Positions 63,937 through 64,000 of a DNA stretch of 64,000 nucleotides are shown here, in pieces (position 1 is the stretch's first letter; every line of letters begins with the position of its first letter). The translations under genes were made by a program, and so were the position numbers. The notes below the pieces were generated by a model that was not told the DNA's origin, searched no databases, and saw only the letters and a list, made by a program, of their open reading frames with translations. This DNA is from Paraspadella gotoi (Eukaryota > Chaetognatha). The stretch covers positions 22,965,826-23,029,825 of the forward strand of contig CM119264.1 in assembly GCA_051294375.1 (NCBI GenBank), written 5' to 3'.

Positions 63937-64000
63937 AACATAACAACAAGCATCGTTTCAGAACGATAACTTTTCCGTACTCGACGACGACGACGACGAC
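63929..64000. other. Window end, (GAC)n begins
   Basis: Short unique sequence, then CGACGACGACGACGAC running off the window edge. Confidence 0.8.

Overview
This is an animal nuclear genome window, almost certainly from an invertebrate and plausibly a small crustacean. It has spliced genes with mostly short introns (about 70-500 bases), GC-rich exons in AT-rich surroundings, very dense (CT/GA)n and (GTC/GAC)n microsatellites, and many assembly gaps. Two protein-coding genes can be reconstructed confidently. Several of their introns can only be joined in frame with non-GT donors (GC, GA or GG). Frequent GA and GG donors are a reported trait of the calanoid copepod Eurytemora affinis, so a copepod is my best guess; that is inference, not proof.

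Layout. 1-6.6 kb: repeats, no gene. 6.7-9.1 kb, minus strand: a complete six-exon cytochrome P450 of the CYP2-clan type (492 residues as modelled), with a long near-perfect hairpin in intron 1. 9.1-22.8 kb: repeats, gaps and two diverged duplications (one inverted, one direct). 22.8-32.0 kb: a possible signal-anchor first exon (22784-22985) and a possible Ig-like exon (31725-31872), both on the plus strand and phase-compatible. Between them lies a diverged inverted duplication (arms 25606-27670 and 29795-31995), whose left arm carries a broken copy of the Ig-like exon. 32.5-38.9 kb, plus strand: a twelve-exon NPC1-type sterol transporter (about 1352 residues as modelled). 38.9-64 kb: no convincing gene. 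It holds microsatellites, a GC-rich-ended element (48701-51303), hairpin-tailed repeats, a duplicated block around gaps and faint retroelement traces.

The two genes are unrelated in function: a microsomal monooxygenase and a lysosomal/endosomal sterol transporter. They face opposite ways about 23 kb apart, with no sign of co-regulation. The most interesting signal is the splicing. NPC1 introns 1, 4, 5 and 8 and P450 intron 1 need GC, GA or GG donors to keep conserved protein blocks in frame, and NPC1 intron 2 probably does too. Three of these introns are flanked by short direct repeats. A second theme is that duplicated blocks differ largely by single-base indels and tend to start or stop at gaps, so unmerged haplotypes must be separated from real duplication. 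NPC1 exon 12 also has a scrambled frame across one of the most conserved parts of the protein.
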